The translations under genes were made by a program, and so were the position numbers. The notes beneath the pieces were generated by a model, which worked only from the letters and a program-made list of their open reading frames with translations, ran no database searches and had not been told where the DNA came from. Of a stretch of DNA of 64,000 nucleotides, positions 36,101 to 47,041 are shown one piece after another. Position 1 is the first letter of the stretch, and every line of letters begins with the position of its first letter. The stretch comes from Euwallacea fornicatus (taxonomy: Eukaryota; Arthropoda; Insecta; Coleoptera; Curculionidae): assembly GCF_040115645.1 (NCBI RefSeq), contig NC_089548.1, positions 3,534,001-3,598,000 of the forward strand, given 5' to 3'.

Positions 36101-39100
36101 TCCATAATTATCACGATTAATAATTTCATTTCCATTAAGTACAAACAAGTTCTAATATCGAAGTTGTTTGTTGCGTTTGTTTGACAGCTAAACACTTCAC
36201 TTGTTCTCCATAGCCTATTATGAATTTTTGAAAATAAACTCATACTGAGGGTGCATTTTTACAAAATCATTATTACTTAAAATTTTTCAATAAAATTTTG
36301 TGTAGGCCGTTTTGAGGGGTGGTCAATCCAGTGGGGTGCACCTAATGGTTCTAAAAAATTGTTAATATGATTTATTAAAATTTTGCTCCTGGAAACTGTC
36401 ACATTGTAGTGCTTGAATTTTATATCAACCAGGCCATTTTTAATGAAAATGTGCAGTTTATCAAGCTCTATATTTAAAAAAAAATCCGGGCTAAATCGCA
36501 CAATTAATAAACTTTTTACAGACCGACCCCAAAACAAATGAGTCACACTGTATGTAAGCGATCTATTTTTTACACTAAATTTATAATTATATTTCCAGAA
36601 TTAAAATGCGACAGCTCTGTATAAAAATAAATAAACTTTTCACTGCTCTATGCTTTTATTACTTCGTTTTTATGGAAATTACCGTCCTGACCACATTGCT
36701 GCAATGCCGGTAACTTGACCAGCAGCGTTGCTTCCATGGAACAGAACTTATGAACTAGTTGCGAGCGGGTACGTTGAAATAAAAAAAAAACTTCACATCT
36801 GCGTTAAATTTGGAGAACTGCATCATTTTTACCTGTTAAAGTCATGTAAATTTACTAGCCATATCCGACCGACCAATTATTCAGGTCCTATAGGGTTTAG
36901 GTACCTCTATACCTATACATACAATGCATTTGACTTAATCAAAAGCATAATACTAATTTTTAACTAAAATTTGAAAAAGCTAAGACATTAAAATACTTGC
37001 GGTGACTTCCAGCGGTGAATTTGGAGAATGCTGCCGAACCTCACAACATTTCTGGCCCTAATGGGTAAATTATTGAAATGCCGACCTGAGTTTAGGTCTC
37101 TATGGGGTAACAAACCAATGGCAAGCATCTGTTGCCAAGTTAATCAGAAATTTGGGATAAACGAACTTTGAAAAATCTTTAGGATTGAAATATAGTTATT
37201 CTCGTAACTTTTTCCTGGAAGATGATTGACAGACAAACTTGACAAAATATTCATCGTTCAATATATAAAATATGTTGAACAACTAGAACTAATTTATTTT
37301 GTTAAGTTTGTCTGGCAGAAATCCTCCTGGAAAAGTACTTATTATGTTGCACAATTGAAGGTGATTTATTTTTTCCCGAAATATTGCTCCAGAGGGGATA
37401 CACGTACGTATATATTTTACGGAAATATTTTACTTCTTGACACTAAAGGGCTGCTCCGTACTAGCCGAAGGGGGATATTTTCTCGAGTTTACACGTACTT
37501 CAAAAGAATGTTGTTGTCCATACAATTAAGGAGCTTAGAACTAGTTTAACCTTCCCTAGCATTATTGGGCTATGATAAACGGGAGAAAAGCTCCCATAAA
37601 GTATAACGCAACCCTTTTACCTCTTTAAATGCAAGTACGGAGCCTTTACAGATATGTTACAAGCTCATTGCAATTTAGCAGTTAATCAAATTACAACCAA
37701 GCAAGTTACACTTAATCTAATCTACTACTATTAAAGCTGAAGCTGCACATGCTATTTCTTCCATTAGACAAAATTGTTCATGCATACACAGAATTACAAC
37801 ATATGATTGTTGCTGGAAAAGATGGGTTGACTATAGAGCAATTATTTTCTACTCATATACATAAATGCTAAAAATAGATATTTTCAAATGGGGCACATTG
37901 CTAGTTTTATTTTCATAGCTACTATTATTGTATGTTTATGAACAATTTAAACTATGCATTATACGACACTAATAATAATTATTAATGGAAAGCTCAATAT
38001 TTTGTTATAATATAGTGCTAATGGTATACCTATACCCAGTTAGTATTGTTGCTCCCAGCTGCGCGTGTTCAAAGACCCCAAAAATAGCTATTTCGTTACC
38101 ACTAGAACTGCCACTGTAGCAAAGCATTTGAGATAGAAAAAGTTAAAAGTACCCTTAACTGACGGATTCTTCGATTTTTCAACTTTGTTTTTATTTCATT
38201 GCGTGACATTACTTTGAATCCGCTAGTTAAGAGCCATTTCGACCAAATGCGGTATTTCAGCTTATTAAAAATCGAATTCGGCATATAAAGAATATGTTTA
38301 TCCACGGTATAACGTCGAAGTCTTATGGGTCTCATAATTTGACTTATCATGACTATTTGCTTCTGATGCTAGGCCATTGCCATGTTTGAAGAGAACCCCT
38401 TTTCTGGCGACATTGCTCGAAAACATGTACAACAGTGTATCCGAGGGCTAAGGATTCCTTTACAATCAGTTATTGCCTATTTATATTTAAGTAATTTCTC
38501 TCCTTTAAGCATTTTAGACTTAGAAGAATTGCTAAGCAGTTTTAAAATAATTTTTGAGTATTATTTTACTGCTAATTTAATAAAAACTGCATAGTTTAAT
38601 TGCATACAGACTCATTTTCAATCAAGCGCAACATTTACTGTGTGTTATAAACGATTTTTAGAAAATAACTCTGGTGGACGAATAATAAATCTCGTGACTG
38701 TATATCGGGAAAAAACATCTACTTTTCATGGCTAATGAAGATTTTTAATAAGTTGGAATAACGTTATCGAAAATTTTTGCACATATTATTTAGCGAGATA
38801 AGGTGGCAGTTCTACATCATTTACGGAACATCTACATCTACAACGTCTTTCTCACCGCCACTGTAGATCCGTTTTTGCCGACTCCCCCTGCCAGAATGAC
38901 AGTGACATTGGCCTGAGCCAAAATTAGTGCGACTGCACACGCAATGGCTATGGGTATGAGCTTTACCTCGACGTCCAGGGTGGGAATCTTCATATGAAAA
39001 TAAAACGCGCAAGTGATTTAGATTTAAACACGGCTCTTTTAATTATAAAAATAAGGCTTAAAAGGTTAAACCCTCCATTTTTATGTGGCTCATATCTACG

Positions 39101-42100
39101 GTAGGGATTTAGGGAGTATATATTTGTATTTTTATCTTTACTTATGGATCAACTGTCATAAAAAAAATCAGATTTTACTGTAACCCTAACAGTAATCTCG
39201 AAAATCAAAGTTAATTCGGAGTTTAGAGAGTAAACATCACACGTATATGACATTGAATTGTATAATTATGGCAATCATTTTGTTAGACTCAGATTGGTTA
39301 TACCAAAGTAAATCCTACATTCGGCTGCAATTTTGCAGCAATAACAGTATAAGCATAAGCAAAAAAAGTTGAACTAATAATTAAAACTGCAATAAAAAAA
39401 CGGTAAAAGTGATTGTCCTTGCAGCAACATTTAATCGGTTTCTTCTCCTCCCTTTCGTAATCGACCACAAAAATCGCCTAGAATATACAGGGAAGCAACA
39501 GGAAATATTGAACAAAACCGACTTGTTCATAACAGGCCGAAAACTTAAGAAAGTATCGACTTTAAAACTATATTTCGTAAAAATTACGCCTAGTAATTGA
39601 GTTTGATAGTCTCTAGAATAAGGGAAATTTCTTTTATAAATCTTTAGATACATAACATATGCAAATATCAATTGCTAATTTAAATACCGATATTCTTGTA
39701 AGTTTTGTACTGTCCCCAAATATGATTTATTCTAAAAATAGGGGAATCTCAGTAAATTTTGGGCGTTGCAGACTTCTTTCTTTTTTTCTCTGCTTACATT
39801 TCATTCAACTGTATAATAGATGAAATAAATGAAAGAAAGCTGAATTAAAAGACGATCATTTACTCAGGTATTCTTTCTCTACATTCGTTTTCTCGTTCAG
39901 AAATATTTAAGAACCCTAAGTCAAAAATTCTGGTTTTCCGAATATATATATTATCTAGCAACAAAATTATAAAAATCTCAATAACTTTATCTAAGAGCTT
40001 TCCTAGCTTTATGTCGACACTGGCTACTATTACTTAAGAATGGACCAAAGTTGAAATCTAAACGTCAACTCTATCAGTACATACACGTGTCGCCGGGTTC
40101 CCCAATGTGTTTATATTTCTTTTGCGGACTTACCATTACCTTTTCCTACAATTTTTCGTCAATATGATGTTGGTTTTCATTAAAACATTGATTCGTTACA
40201 ACTCAGCACTATATCCTGACATACAAAGATTAAAATTTTTGTAAATAACGTATTATTATTAAAATATTATGCTCTAAAATGGCACACCCCGTGGAACAAA
40301 TGGAAATCCACGAACTATTGATTTTCCCCACAAATTATTCATCCCTATACATATGCTAATTGAGTAATATTGTGATTGCCCCAATAAACCTTTTCATCCC
40401 TTCACCAAAAAAATAATAATCAAGACGTGAAATTTAGCCATGAAACAAGAATTGATACTGTCTTATAAAGTGTTTTAAAAACAGGTGAATTAGTATGAAA
40501 CACAAAACAATGGTAAAAATCAATAAAATCTCAATATTGATATCCCTTTGCCTGACCTACACGGAGTATTAAAAGGGAAGTAATAATGTAAATTGGTTTG
40601 AAGTCTGGCCTTATAACAGAACAATAAACCCCAATAATGAACCACATTTACCCCGGATACTTGAATTTAAATAAAACAAACACAAAAGAGATATGTTAGC
40701 GCCCAGCCCATGCTCTGCAATCAGAAATCACTGTTTCCTGCAAACTTACTGCCACAGTGGATCCATTTTTTCCTACTCCACCGGTAAATATAATGACTAC
40801 CGTTCTGTAAAGGGCCCACCCTCCACAAACGAAGGTACTCAATGGCACTAAATACCAGAGTATAAAAGTGCCGCTAAAAAACTAATATGCTCCTATTCAT
40901 AAGTTTGTTTAAAAATGTGGCAAATAATAGTTCTTTAGATTTAAAAATTAATTAAGTAAATCTGGGTTAGAGTCGTAATTCTTACCTTAACAGACCAAAT
41001 GCTGGGGCCAAAAGTAGCTGATATAAGTAATATTCCCATGATAGTCATTTGGGCTTCAGTCACATCCACTTTTCCAAAGCGCAAAGTACCAGACACATAG
41101 GTCTGCCAGTGAGCGCAATAAAATAGAGACATTGCACAGAAACACTAAAAACACCAGTTAAAAAGTAATTTTCCTCTAAAGATACAATGTACAATATTCT
41201 TCAGCTTGAAAAATAAACTATATAAATGAAATGTTTGAATACTCAGTGTTGTCTTAAGGAGGAAAATTTTGATGTGGGAAGCCAAATTTTATGATCAGGA
41301 TTTAAGGAATGATTAGAAAATTCCCTGAGTGATCATGGAAATCTAAGAGCTGTATATGGGAAAAAATGCTGAAAAATTTGCATATAATCTTGAAAATTTT
41401 AAAAAGTAATTGAAAAATTAGAGGGAATGTAAGAAAAAATATAAAAAATATTTTTAAAGTTAAAAAATGTCTACCTAATCCTGTACGAGCATTTCGTAAT
41501 TTAGAGGATATTTAACCCAATGAGAAACTAGATTATAAAAAAAGTTTAATATGGTTTCTTTAATTATTGTCCTTAAAAAGCTACACAGTACGCTTTTATT
41601 TTTGATGGCTTTTATTTTTGATGCGATGATAATGCAAATTTTATGTGGGCGTTCCCCTTTTAGGTGGGAAATTTTTATAATTACTGCGAAAAACACGGTA
41701 GTATTTCTGTCCTTTAAGTCAATATAAATTTACCTGAAAAAACATCCATGAAGGATAAGTCCCCAATTGAATAGCTATGCATGCTGATATGGCTACAAAG
41801 ACTGTGGACAAGGAGTCGCATCCATGGTCAAATAATTCTCCCAAAGGATTGGCACTGCCTGTTCGGCGAGCTTGTTTGCCATCAATGGCATCCAAGCTTT
41901 GATACATGAATAATCCTAAAGCACATAAAGCACAAGCCCATCTGGGGGGTTCTTGTCGAGCATCAGCAGAATAGCTATTCCAGGACATTTATATTTAGTA
42001 TTTAGGGTTTGGAATAACAGGCGAGTAACTTACACAACTAATATTAAAGCAGTAATAATATTGACCATAAGACCCATGATGGTAAGCAAATTGGGGGCAA

Positions 42101-42293
42101 ACCATATTGGGACTCTCATCACCAACCAGTTCCAATAAGGTTGTAAAATGTTATCACAAATGCTAACACTTTGACAAGAGTACTGATGCTCCCCTAACTT
42201 CCGTAACTGAGACTCAGATAAGATTTGGTGCTTGAATATCTTCATATTGTGACACTGCATTCGTAATGCTGCATTGATGGAAGTAATCAACAT
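33136..42293 (-). CDS. choline/ethanolamine phosphotransferase (CEPT1 type)
   Basis: Transfers phosphocholine or phosphoethanolamine from CDP-alcohol to diacylglycerol, the last Kennedy-pathway step, in ER/Golgi membranes. Exons, in gene order: 42293-42034, 41974-41734, 41144-40986, then 40881-40750 or 38987-38856, then 34240-34082, 33523-33398 and 33339-33136; phases agree and either choice gives 426 residues (human CEPT1 is 416). The CDP-alcohol phosphotransferase signature is intact: Asp118-Gly-x2-Ala-Arg-x8-Gly132-x3-Asp136-x3-Asp140 (DGKQARR...GELFDHGCD). Other family blocks: CAHWQTYVSGTLRFG, GGVGKNGSTVAGTSVLSP and VAHMTKSEM. Several hydrophobic helices are evident. The start is uncertain: Met codons at 42293, 42260 and 42245 are all in frame, and an upstream exon is possible. 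Orthologue of the Drosophila gene bb in a boxcar (bbc) or a paralogue. It is convergent with the RhoGAP gene and head-to-head with the tektin gene. Confidence 0.93.
34241..35551. other. CEPT1 intron, 3' part
   Basis: Part of the large intron between exon 4b and exon 5 on the minus strand. No gene or clear repeat seen here. Confidence 0.4.
35552..36550. mobile_element. 999-bp long-arm element with transposase N-terminus
   Basis: TA-flanked on both sides (35550-35551, 36551-36552). The terminal inverted arms are about 265 bp (35552-35815 against 36285-36550), starting CAGTATGACCCATTTGTTTT and CAGTGTGACTCATTTGTTTT. The arms match through blocks such as TAGAGCTTGATAAACTG and CACTGGATTGACCA, with few differences. 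The unpaired middle (about 35816-36284) holds a minus-strand transposase-like frame. Lies in a CEPT1 intron. Confidence 0.87.
35956..36243 (-). pseudogene. mariner-like transposase N-terminal fragment
   Basis: An open frame inside the long-arm element contains MENLSVREKTEIVRLVGDN followed by VRSAAEPEAKF and NIRHPVRP. This resembles the N-terminal helix-turn-helix (DUF4817-like) of insect mariner-type transposases, where a Met-Glu start leads into EKxEIVxLxGDN and FNxRHPxRP. Nothing resembling a catalytic core follows before the arm begins, so it is a truncated piece. Family assignment is from memory of the pattern. Confidence 0.55.
36551..38855. other. CEPT1 intron, remaining part
   Basis: Intron DNA with a short foldback at 37228-37316 and no exon recognised. 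Open frames here match nothing I know. Confidence 0.4.
37228..37316. repeat. short inverted repeat (hairpin)
   Basis: ACAGACAAACTTGACAAAATA near 37230 is the near-perfect inverse of TATTTTGTTAAGTTTGTCTGG near 37295-37316. The stem is about 20 bp with a loop of about 45 bp, inside a CEPT1 intron. It may be the end of a foldback element. Confidence 0.6.
38856..38987 (-). CDS. CEPT1 alternative exon 4b
   Basis: 132 bp, phase 0 to phase 0, flanked by an AG acceptor (TATGAAG) and a GTGAGA donor. Encodes 44 residues: IPTLDVEVKLIPIAIACAV, a hydrophobic stretch, and VILAGGVGKNGSTVA. It has the same length and the same final GGVGKNGSTVA as exon 4a (40750-40881). Its first half (IP.L.....K..P) is closer to the vertebrate CEPT1 sequence than that of 4a. 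Confidence 0.88.
38988..40749. other. CEPT1 intron between exons 4b and 4a
   Basis: AT-rich sequence; no gene or repeat boundary recognised. Any element that controls the choice between exons 4a and 4b could be here or in the flanking introns. Confidence 0.35.
40750..40881 (-). CDS. CEPT1 alternative exon 4a
   Basis: 132 bp, phase 0 to phase 0, with acceptor CATATTAG and donor GTAAGT. Encodes FFSGTFILWYLVPLSTFVC, GGWALYRTVVIIF, then TGGVGKNGSTVA. It shares length, position and the last 11 residues with exon 4b, but the membrane-spanning part differs almost completely. A second AG (TTTTTTAG, 8 bp inside) would break the frame. Confidence 0.88.
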
Positions 42294-43104
42294 ATGAGTC
42301 GCAGTTCTGACTATTAATATTAATAAAGGATTAAATTGGATTTTATTTACCTTAAAATAATACGGATCTAACCGCACATTTGAGGGGGGGACGTATATTG
42401 AGTCCTAATATAGGTTACCGGATAGGAATTTTAATGCGGCAAGGTTGAAGATATTAAGAACATTTTCCGGTAAAGCTCTTGAATTAGAAACAAGAGACTT
42501 GAGACTGTACTTTCCCCAAGTATTTTAGCTTTCTCTTTATTATTTTTTTCATAAAATTCAAGCTGGAGCATGACAACCAAACTGACGAAAACAAAACACT
42601 CGACGATCAGAATCATCCGATTCCAACTCAGCTTGTCATTGTCGAAATTACAAGCTTGTCTAAAACAGATGTTTTCGTTTTAAAATGATCCAAATATTTA
42701 AAAACAGGTTTCTTCGATGAAAAGTTCAATTTAGACACTACCGTCTACTAGATGGCGCCACAGACATAAAAATTCTCATTTTTTTCGAGTTTGAAGCACG
42801 AAATTTAAATTATTTTCATCGATGTTAGCAAATTCTGTTTATTGATATTTATCACTTTTTACCTTTTATACGTAAAACTAAATATATTCATTTGAATATT
42901 ATATTATGTGCCTAAGTTATTGAACATACACGTTGGGGTTGAAATGTTTAGTCAATAATATGGCGAGAAGTTGCGCTCTTTGCTCTTATTTAGCTCAATT
43001 TGGAGAAACTATAAACTTAAACAATTATTTTTCTCGGTACATTTTCGACACTCGTAAATACCAATAATCTTCAAAACACCACTACAAGACCAAATCTTTC
43101 AGCC
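42294..43104. promoter_or_regulatory. divergent intergenic region, CEPT1 (-) and tektin (+)
   Basis: The 811 bp between the two start codons must hold both promoters and any 5' UTR exons. A donor-like CTTAAAATA/GGTAAATA on the minus strand near 42352 and an acceptor-like TAATAG before 42310 hint at a 5' UTR intron of CEPT1. No core promoter motif stands out. Confidence 0.45.
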
Positions 43105-46100
43105 ATGCACGCTACTGCCGGCAGACAGCAACCATTCGACCCAGAAAATCCTGGAATTGGTGACGAAGTTCCAGAACCAAGTGAACTGAGACCAGAACCA
43201 CCCGCAGAGAAGCCGGTTTCTTATTTGCCTCAACCTGAAGATACCATAATGGCACAACCGGTCAGTAAAAATTAGACAGGCTTAGAGATACCTGGAGAGT
43301 CTAATTGCTTAACCGTGACCAATTTAATGCCTCTTATCAATTCATAATAAAAAAACGTTTTGAGATGCGTTATCCCAATATGTAAGTGCTCTCAATTGAA
43401 GCATCTCGAAGGTCGGTTTCGGATCTATTAGCTTTCTTCAATTCGGGTTATTACGGATTGGTCGGCCGGCTGAAATAAATCGAACTGATGAAAACTAATA
43501 GACATGAAATCAATCTTCCGGACACTGCAGTTGAGAGCATACAAATTTTGAAATATCAATTCGATTTATCTCCGCTGGCCGACCAATCCGTAATGAAGAG
43601 AACTGATGAGAGCTTATAGTCTCGAAACCGACTTTCAGGGTGCTCAATCCCACACAAGTTTTGTGGTTCCGAATTTTGAAATTCCTTACGTTTTGGCAGT
43701 CAAGTACTAATTTTTTCAGTTTAACATCTCGTAAAGTAGAGTTAAAAGGTAGTCAGTCAATGAAATTTTGTAGGTTTTGGAAATGGGTCCTGTGGGACCA
43801 TGGGCGACCGGCAAAGTCGATTGGACTCCACTAGGAGGGTTGACTGGGACTAGACCTGTTGTTGATAAATATTCAATCACTCACTATAGTGAAGGGCAAT
43901 GGAGGTCTCATAATTTGGAGGTGTTGGATAATACGAAAACTGAGCAGCACAGAGCAAATATGTAAGAATCCAGCCCCGCAACAAGTTGATATTGAAATTT
44001 TCAATCAGATCGGCAATAGTGAACAATAACAAGAACTAATTAGGCGAAAAACTTGACATTAACTTCATCTATGTCTAGGTCCATATTTTATTTGTCGATT
44101 TTTCTGCTACTTTTGATGAATTTTAATTGATAATGTTTTTGTCGTTTTGTTTTCCTTTTTAGTTTACTGTGCTGATTTAGACTTAATAGCATAAAATTTT
44201 ATGAACCGCTTTGTTCAGTGTTTTTTTCATTTTAGCATCGACTGGAATAGTAGAAAATCTTTGGAACAAACTCAATCAGACGTTGATAAAAAGCAGGCAG
44301 ATAATACGAAACGCCTTAACCAAAGAGAAATGGAGATAACGCATTGGAAGTGCGAGTTGGACAGAGCAATTATCTTGGCCGCTGAAGAAATTACCTTTCT
44401 GGAGGAACAGAGAAGGAGGCTGAAGCAGGCTGCTTCGGTTCTGCAGATTCCAGAATCTATTGGTGTCCCAAATACTTCTTATTAATCTGCATCGGTATAT
44501 CAAAGGGTGATTTTGCAGCTGGCGAGAGCTTGGAAAGACGGACTGGTCGACTAGACAGCGAGTTAGTACGAGACGAAGTTGAGGAGGAACTGATCAAAGA
44601 GATAGCCCTTTGCTCGGAAATCAGGGACATTTTCTCTCGAACATTGAAAGATGTGGAAATCCAGCTTTTGGAGGATCGCACCGCCAAACAGCAATTAGAG
44701 TATGATTGGAGTGATAAAAGCATTTCACATGAAATTGATGCTCTGAACTCTTCATTGAACACTCGGTCCACTATTTTGATGTTTAAGACTGGAGCGGTCA
44801 GCTTTCCAGACAAGTATGTTCTTTCCTTTCCTCATTAACTTATAACCATTAGTTTTCCTGTATACTTCGTCTGTTTCTTGTTCAAAAGGACCGAAGTTGT
44901 TGCTTACAGGTGGCAGGTTGGACGTACTGGATTTTGCGTTTTGCCAGTTGTCGTTTTTGCAGTCCAGCTCAGGAGTATCATCATTTCTTTTAACCCCTTT
45001 GTCTTTTATCTTTGTTTTTACGGTTTTTCAAAGTTTGTCCTGTTCGTTTTCAAGGTGGGTCGAGTTTTTGAAAAACGGGTGGGAACTAAATCTACACTTG
45101 CGATATCAACTCCAGCCAGAAAGATGCAAGAAGTGATTGGTTGGCCTTATCGGGGTTTGTCCAAAATAAACCAATTTATCGGCGTTTTAAATAAATATGA
45201 AGAAATCTTTATCCCTTTTCAAAGAATTATTCTGAAATAAAATCGGTTACCTTAATTGAATAATTTGCAGCCAATCTACTCCCGAATACTGGGAACTCTT
45301 CACTAAAGAAATCCTCCTCGCAGCGGAAAGAACTCGTCAGCGCTCGGTAGCCTTGCGGGATACCTTGGATGCTATTTTAACAAATGCGGCCAGAGATCTG
45401 AGAACACAAGCCGATAAAGTCGAAACGGCTTTAAACAAAAAAGTTTCTTGCGTACAGGAAGCTGTTCGGAAAATGGAAATTGAGCTGAAACAGGTCCGTT
45501 TTCATTATACTGGGCGTTCCCGAAAAGTGGACCACCTCTGAATATTCTCTAATTTTTAAAAAAGAACATTTTTTTCCCGGTGATGTATGATGTTTAAAAT
45601 TTCCTTGCAGTTTTATCGGAAGCGACAGTTTCACAACTTTAAATGCAGGACCTCGTGATATAATTTCATTAAAAAGAATCAAATGTTCATTTAAAAATTA
45701 GTGATAAATCCACTTTTTAGAACACCGGCATACCTATCTATGCCTTCTGGCACGAATTCCTTTGATACAGCTTTTGAGACAGCTGGCAGATGTCGAGGAT
45801 CTGATGAACACATTACGAGCCGCTATAAGAAGAATGGACACTCCAATGAAAATAGCTCAGACAAGACTAGACAATAGACTTCTAAGACCGAGGGTAGAGA
45901 ATTGTCGCGATGCTCCTCATTTCGGGTTTGCTATACCTTTTTGCATTAAGCTGAATGGTAATCTATCGTTCACAGTTTGGTAGAAGAAGTTAAATCGATT
46001 GGAGAGAATGTGGCAGCTCTGCAGGCCCAACTGCGCCAGGCTCAAAAGTCACAGGAGCAAATGATCAACATGCGAAACATCCTGGAAAGGGAAATACTGT

Positions 46101-46189
46101 TGAAAAGAAAAACTTTGGAAATTGAGGGGGATAGGATCAGGAATATCAGGTCTCACTATCCGTCATCCACCGCTTTGTCTGGTTATTGA
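43105..46189 (+). CDS. tektin, tektin-4-like
   Basis: Coiled-coil filament protein inside axonemal doublet microtubules, in insects mainly of sperm flagella. Exons 43105-43260, 43774-43961, 44236-44462, 44519-44813, 45271-45493, 45771-45925 and 45976-46189 join in phase to 485 residues (human TEKT4 is 435). Family blocks: ELVRDEVEEELIKE, YDWSDKS, STPEYWELFT, and the tektin nonapeptide region at 402-410, here RPRVENCRD (canonical RPNVELCRD), followed by LVEEVKSIGENVAALQAQL and a C-terminus HYPSSTALSGY like that of TEKT4. Most of residues 115-470 is heptad-rich. The N-terminal 60 residues are Pro/Glu-rich and unlike other tektins. The start is the first ATG of an exon 5' of any homology. AATAAA at 46204-46209, 15 bp after the stop, is a likely poly(A) signal. 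Assignment to the tektin family is firm; the subtype is likely. Confidence 0.93.
43408..43638. repeat. foldback element in tektin intron 1
   Basis: The left arm (about 43408-43490, CGAAGGTCGGTTTCGGATCT..., ATTACGGATTGGTCGGCC) is the inverse of the right arm (about 43557-43638, GGCCGACCAATCCGTAAT...). The arms are about 80 bp with a central spacer of about 65 bp. No coding content. If transcribed in the intron it would fold into a long hairpin. Confidence 0.8.
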
Positions 46190-46552
46190 TTCTGTTTTAA
46201 CTAAATAAATAAAATAGCGCTTTGCACAAACAGGCTTCTTCTATTTATGGATTGATATGAAGAGCGTCATTAAGGAGCGATTTATTAATAATGAAATAAT
46301 ATATTTCATTTCATTAAAAAATTCGACGGCATGGTGATGTACTTTACTTAAATCGGATTATCGTTTCTTTTTCGTAAATTATTTCGAAATAGTGAACAAT
46401 ATGGTACAATTTTTTTCAATATCACCCACGATTCTTAATCTCACTCACAGCTGAACAGCACCTTCTTGGCGTTCTTTGGATAAAACCATTTAAATTCAAA
46501 ATTCACCGACAATACACTCAAGATTCCTTCATTCAGAGTATGTAGCTTAACT
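46190..46552. other. tektin 3' flank
   Basis: Short flank with the tektin poly(A) signal (46204-46209). Nothing else recognised. Confidence 0.4.
46204..46209 (+). terminator. poly(A) signal of the tektin gene
   Basis: AATAAA 15 bp after the stop codon, followed by a second AATAAA. Very short predicted 3' UTR. Confidence 0.6.
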
Positions 46553-47041
46553 TCAAAGGGTGATTCTTTTCGCGATTCTAAGACAAAAAGTCTCTATAAA
46601 TATAGGTCCGGTAATGCTTCGTTTTCAAGAAACAGAGTGTCAACTTAAAAAAAAATCTTATTTACGTAAAAATTTGAATAATCCTTTATCCGATTTGATT
46701 GAAGTTTCGCAGTGTTATTTATGGTTATTATTTTATTTGTGCGCTACTGACTTGTTTGAAATATTTATAGTTTTTTCGCATCAAGTTGTGATTTTAGTTG
46801 CTTAATGCGAAAAAAAAAATAAAAATTTCAAACAAGTCAGTGGTGCACAAATAAAATAATAACCATAAATAGCACTGTCAAACTTCAACGAAATGGACTA
46901 AAGAATTACCTTTTAAGAGTTGCTCGAAGAAGTTTTTTTTTCTTTAATTTGACACCTTGTGTTCTGAAAATAAAGTATTACCGTACCTATGCTTATAAAA
47001 CTCCTCGTTTTAGAGTTACCCAAAAAGTCTCACCTCAAAGT
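46553..47041. repeat. long inverted-repeat element (hairpin)
   Basis: Two arms of about 210 bp face each other around 46795-46810. The inner stem is near perfect: TTATTTATGGTTATTATTTT and GACTTGTTTGAAAT at 46713-46765 pair with ATTTCAAACAAGTC and AAAATAATAACCATAAATA at 46826-46880. The outer parts (CAAAGGGTGATTC on the left, GTCTCACCTCAAAG on the right) are weaker. Right of it lies AAACACCTTGTATA (47058-47071), a possible outer terminus with no left partner. Confidence 0.78.
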
